A DNA stretch of 64,000 bases from Utricularia gibba (Eukaryota; Streptophyta; Magnoliopsida; Lamiales; Lentibulariaceae), in NCBI GenBank assembly GCA_002189035.1, contig NEEC01000016.1:124001-188000 (forward strand), in the 5' to 3' direction. How positions within the stretch are numbered: the first letter of the stretch is position 1; the number at the start of each line of letters is the position of its first letter. This document shows positions 60,467 to 64,000 of this stretch, one piece after another. Position numbers and translations under genes: made by a program. The notes under the pieces were generated by a model. It saw only the letters and a program-made list of their open reading frames with translations. It did not search any database and was not told the DNA's origin.

Positions 60467-61498
60467 ATGGTTAAGAGCTTGAACGACATGGCCATGGGGT
60501 TCTCCGTCATTCGCGGTTGCATCATGCTATCGTCATCGGGTTCGGGACAGGCGCACCCGGATGATGATGAGGTCTCCAGAAGCCCTCCTCCGAGTCCCCC
60601 CACCTCGCAGCAACGCCGCGGATCTATGGCGGTCGCCAAGTTTTGCTCCCGTGGACACTGGAAGCCGACGGAGGACTCCAAACTTAGGGAACTCGTCGCC
60701 TTGTACGGCCCACAGAACTGGAATCTCATCGCGGAGAAGCTACAAGGAAGATCAGGTAGATATCATGAATACCAGTGAACTTTAGGTTCAATTCGATCAT
60801 CACCTTGTTCTAACAACATCTCCTTTGGGTTTCGAAGGGAAGAGCTGTAGATTGCGGTGGTACAACCAGCTGGACCCGAGGATCAACAGAACCGCCTTCA
60901 CCGAGGAAGAAGAAGTGAGATTGATGGAGGCTCACAGGGTCTACGGGAACAAATGGGCTTTGATTTCTCGGTTCTTTCCGGGGCGAACGGACAACGCCGT
61001 GAAGAACCATTGGCATGTGCTGATGGCGAGGAGGTTTCGGGAGAAGTCCAAGTCGAACTACGTGAGGAGAAGATCCTGGAGCAATAAACCGGATCATCAC
61101 GTAACCCGGCCGGAGACATTGCGCAGGTCTGCTATAAATCCAAACACTACCGGTACTGCTACTACTACGACCATTCCATGGCTGAATGATGATCACTGGA
61201 GCCACACGGCAAGAGTAGCATCCCAGCCCTTGGGATACGACAACTTCATTTTAGGTAAGAATCTTTTTTTCTTCGCTTTCTGATCTGGTACTCGTAGTAT
61301 CGAGCTACTGAGCGTTGTTGCGCAGGGCAATACGGGAACTGGGGTTCCGGAAACCGATGCCAAACAGCTGCCCCACGAGCGACGGCGTGCTTCTCGGTCG
61401 CACCGTCGCCGTCAACGGAGGCGGCCGCCGAGGATCGATACGAAGACGATGAGAGCGCTCCCCAGTTCATAGATTTTCTTGGAGTTGGAGAAAGTTGA
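60467..61498 (+). CDS. R2R3-MYB, subgroup 21 (MYB52/54/56/105/117 group)
   Basis: Three exons (60467-60755, 60838-61254, 61326-61498; introns of 82 and 71 nt) give 292 aa. R2 begins at [14 protein letters not shown] (about 60) and R3 ends at [18 protein letters not shown] (about 160). The unusual R2 start with only one N-terminal Trp-containing block, the sequence [20 protein letters not shown] and the C-terminal motif FIDFLGVG are hallmarks of subgroup 21. Members regulate secondary walls (MYB52/54), organ boundaries (LOF1/MYB117, MYB105) and seed size (MYB56). I cannot say which is orthologous. Exon 1 codes for an acidic/Ser-Pro region before the MYB domain. An in-frame ATG at 60488 is an alternative start. 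Confidence 0.92.
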
Positions 61499-63661
61499 GG
61501 CTTCAAGTTTGCGCATGGTAATGAAGATGGCTGCGCTTCTGATTAACAATTTCCCCCTCCTTTTTCTTTCCTTCTTCTCTTCTTTGCCACTAAAATAAAT
61601 CTAAAGTGGGTCAGATAACCCTTGATCAGCTTCTCCTCCATTGCAGCCTCGTTTAACCATGAAGATTAAACTTTCAATGAACCCCAAAACCATCCTACAA
61701 TCTGGGGTGGCAAAAAAACCAAGTGCAAACTCAATGGTTTCAATAGTAATCGGTTAATAGTACAAAATTAACACAATGCAATTTTCATAGGGTTTAATAT
61801 GACAAGTGCAAACTGACTAACCAAGATCATATTAGCCCATTAAATGGAATAATTTAAAAGCAGATATAAAGTGCTTCAAAAAAAAATGAGTTTTTGCTTT
61901 TCTGGATCACTTCTTGTATATATCACCTCATTACAGGCACAGCCATGCTGCTCGAATCTTGTACAAGATGCCACGTTCATGGCTTCATGCTAAGAAAACG
62001 TACAAAATTTCTATGAATCCGTATTTACATCTTTACAATGCTCTATCACTGTCGTCTGCTTCATATTATGAGTCTAATCATGAACACATATCTACGAGAA
62101 AACACCCAGCAGTTTCGAATAATCGTGTGTTGTTGGTGAATTTGAATTCGGATTTCTTCCATCATCAGTAGCACGCTTTGACGACATAGGCATTTGCATG
62201 CACATCACAGTACTAGAAAAGAGAGCACGTAGAGAAAGCAAACAGGACGACGAAAGACGTCTCTAAAGTACTTGGATGCATCACTTGCTGTGATGATAGA
62301 CGTCTAGCACCATGATCTTGTAACCTTTTCACCTAATTTCATGCAATAAAACTGAATCTGAAGCAGTTTAGAGGAAGCATTTTGGGTGACGATGGAGTTC
62401 GTGGGCTCACGTGGGGGTTGCAAGCGATGAATTTTCTGTGTGGCAGTGCAGGCTTGGCTTTGTTGGCGACAAATAAATACAAGTGACAAATCGTCGTCTT
62501 CCTCTTCTATTAAATGCAGGACATATAACTATCACCTGGAGGAAATAAATATTCAAAGCACAATGTGTGTAATAAACTACAACAACTTACCCTGTGTGTT
62601 TTCCTCTGTGTGGGGGTCGGATCCCACTGCTTCAGGCCTGGCACAACCAGACCAGACCTCACCAGTAGCCTTCATCTCCTCCTCCCGATGCCAACCTCCT
62701 ACTCCTACTAACATCTGATGCGTATCACATGTCGTGTCCCTCTGCACATTGGATCCATTTTAAATGATGCAACTGCTAATCGGAATTCGATACCCGTTAT
62801 ACTACACCGGAGTCGACGCCCCCTAAAAAAACACACACACACACAAAAAAAAGTATGTTCACGATAAATTCCAGTGATTAAAAACTCTTATACTTTGACT
62901 GTCGAAGAATTTTTTCATGTTGGGTCTCTTACCGCACCCCCATTGTGTGATAATTGTTACCAGAAAGAAAAGATTGACATATGGTCCTTTTTCTCGCCTT
63001 CCTTCAACTTTCCGATGAGTTAACCTTTTTCCGACGAGGCCTAAAGAGGGGCATTAAGCCTAACGAGGTGAAGATCTGCCCGATAAGGCACTCTGTTGTC
63101 GAACGATTTTCCAATAAGCATTTTCCAACTCCATAACAACAAATATTCATCGTGGCTTGAGACGTGATAAGTTGTACCGATGCCCACTCTACCCAAGAAG
63201 CATTTATGGTATGTCCTAGAAATAAGGGAATACATTGCATTTGTGATATATCCTTTTTTTACTGTTATATAATAAAGGAGGAGAAAGGAAGATGATAGTT
63301 TTGATCATTTAGACAAACACATATTGCTGAGAAGAAAAGCACCCCTAAGAAGAGTAGAATTCTCCACATTTTTCTGGGGTCTTTATGTTTTTACAATTTT
63401 TCAAGTTGGTAGTGAAAGTCATTTTCCTGGTACATGAAGCACTTTCAATTTTTATTGTGTTTTTAGATTATCATTTATTGTCTATTTTTTGTTGTTGTCA
63501 ATTTATTGTCTATTTTCATATTGCAAGGATCTTACAAAAAATCATAAGTAGAACCTTTTTGATAATAATCAAAGATTCCGCTGGTTCACGAAATATATTT
63601 TTATTTCTATTGAAAATATAAAATAATATCCCGAAACAATATTTTTAGAAACACTGCTTAT
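61499..63661. other. Spacer right of the subgroup-21 MYB
   Basis: Holds the MYB 3' flank and AT-rich DNA, with an (AC)7 tract at 62,831-62,844. Short ORFs near 61,914-62,171 and 62,440-62,718 have no recognisable features. Confidence 0.6.
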
Positions 63662-63669
63662 TATAAAAG
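63662..63669 (+). promoter_or_regulatory. TATA box of a possible right-edge gene
   Basis: TATAAAAG followed by GTTTATCC, 74-81 bases before the ATG at 63743. A start near 63,695 would give a leader of about 50 nt. Confidence 0.4.
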
Positions 63670-63742
63670 GTTTATCCTTATTAATTATTATTATTTTCCC
63701 CAGTATCCCCTTTTAAAAAATTGCCTGCTATTATTAGGATTT

Positions 63743-63824
63743 ATGTCGGCTACGGATGGCACTCCGATGGAGTTGAGAGGGAGAATCGCTCTGATCCGAT
63801 ACTACCGAGAAGGCTATCTGAGAG
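63743..63824 (+). CDS. Possible first exon of a gene cut by the window edge
   Basis: An ATG at 63743 opens 27 codons (MSATDGTPMELRGRIALIRY, then YREGYLR), ending at AGAG|GTACGA, a usable donor. Without splicing the frame stops three codons later. Base composition turns GC-richer here, and a TATA box stands at the expected distance. I do not recognise the protein. The second exon would lie beyond about 63,900 or outside the window. Confidence 0.35.
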
Positions 63825-64000
63825 GTACGATGTAGGTTTCGTCTTCCGTGAGTTCAGATTTCCCTGCGTCCGCGGATTCTGCATTCCTCTGTGTAAATCA
63901 TTTTGAAGTATGAGTTCCCGATCTATGAGTTAGCATACGGTATTTCTGTAATTTCGTTATGAAGAGTATGAATGATCGATTCGACGGTTTATTGCGTTTT

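Noticed and set aside
60810-61205. 131-codon minus-strand ORF opposite the subgroup-21 MYB
   Set aside because: It overlaps the MYB DNA-binding domain exon on the other strand; no independent features.
16512-64000. Autonomous transposon or retrotransposon coding regions
   Set aside because: No reverse transcriptase, integrase, gag or transposase-like translation was seen in the spacers, and no long terminal repeats were found by eye.

Overview
This is nuclear DNA of a flowering plant, most likely a eudicot. The genes have many short GT-AG introns, the spacers are AT-rich, and every recognisable protein is closest to a known Arabidopsis family. I cannot name the species.

Layout. Positions 1 to about 16,510 are one tandem satellite array of roughly 47 monomers with a mean unit near 353 bp. 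It is GC- and CpG-rich and continues past the left edge of the window. Units from 1 to about 12,400 are young and similar to each other. From about 12,400 to 16,510 they decay, with CpG to TpG/CpA changes, deletions and hybrid units, which is how the worn edge of an array looks. Each monomer carries a dyad-symmetric box followed by a TATA-like box, and this block outlasts the rest of the monomer in the decayed units.

The array ends about 200 bp before a 22-exon PH-START-DUF1336 (EDR2-like) gene (16,711-23,957, +). Next come a 14-exon phytyl-ester-synthase-type plastid acyltransferase gene (25,363-28,522, +) and, tail to tail with it, a plastid thioredoxin z/CITRX gene (28,828-29,726, -). These are followed by an HD-Zip I gene (32,346-33,147, -), an ABCB19-type auxin/brassinosteroid exporter (35,295-40,335, -), a subgroup-1 R2R3-MYB of the MYB30/94/96 cuticle-stress type (48,244-49,291, +), an intronless ZF-HD gene of the ZHD1-4 type (53,474-54,424, -) and a subgroup-21 R2R3-MYB (60,467-61,498, +). 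A TATA box and a possible first exon at 63,662-63,824 suggest one more gene running off the right edge. The spacers of 40.8-48.2 kb, 49.3-53.5 kb and 54.4-60.5 kb hold simple repeats, a pair of MITE-like elements and small unrecognised ORFs.

Functional context. Eukaryotic neighbours need not act together. Still, the right half is rich in regulators (one HD-Zip, one ZF-HD, two MYBs) plus a hormone exporter, and the left half holds two plastid proteins and a lipid-binding protein. Exon boundaries were placed by hand from splice signals, reading phase and recalled family sequences, without alignment software. Two points deserve checking first: the satellite with its promoter-like module, and an apparent one-base frame problem in the first nucleotide-binding domain of the ABCB19 gene.
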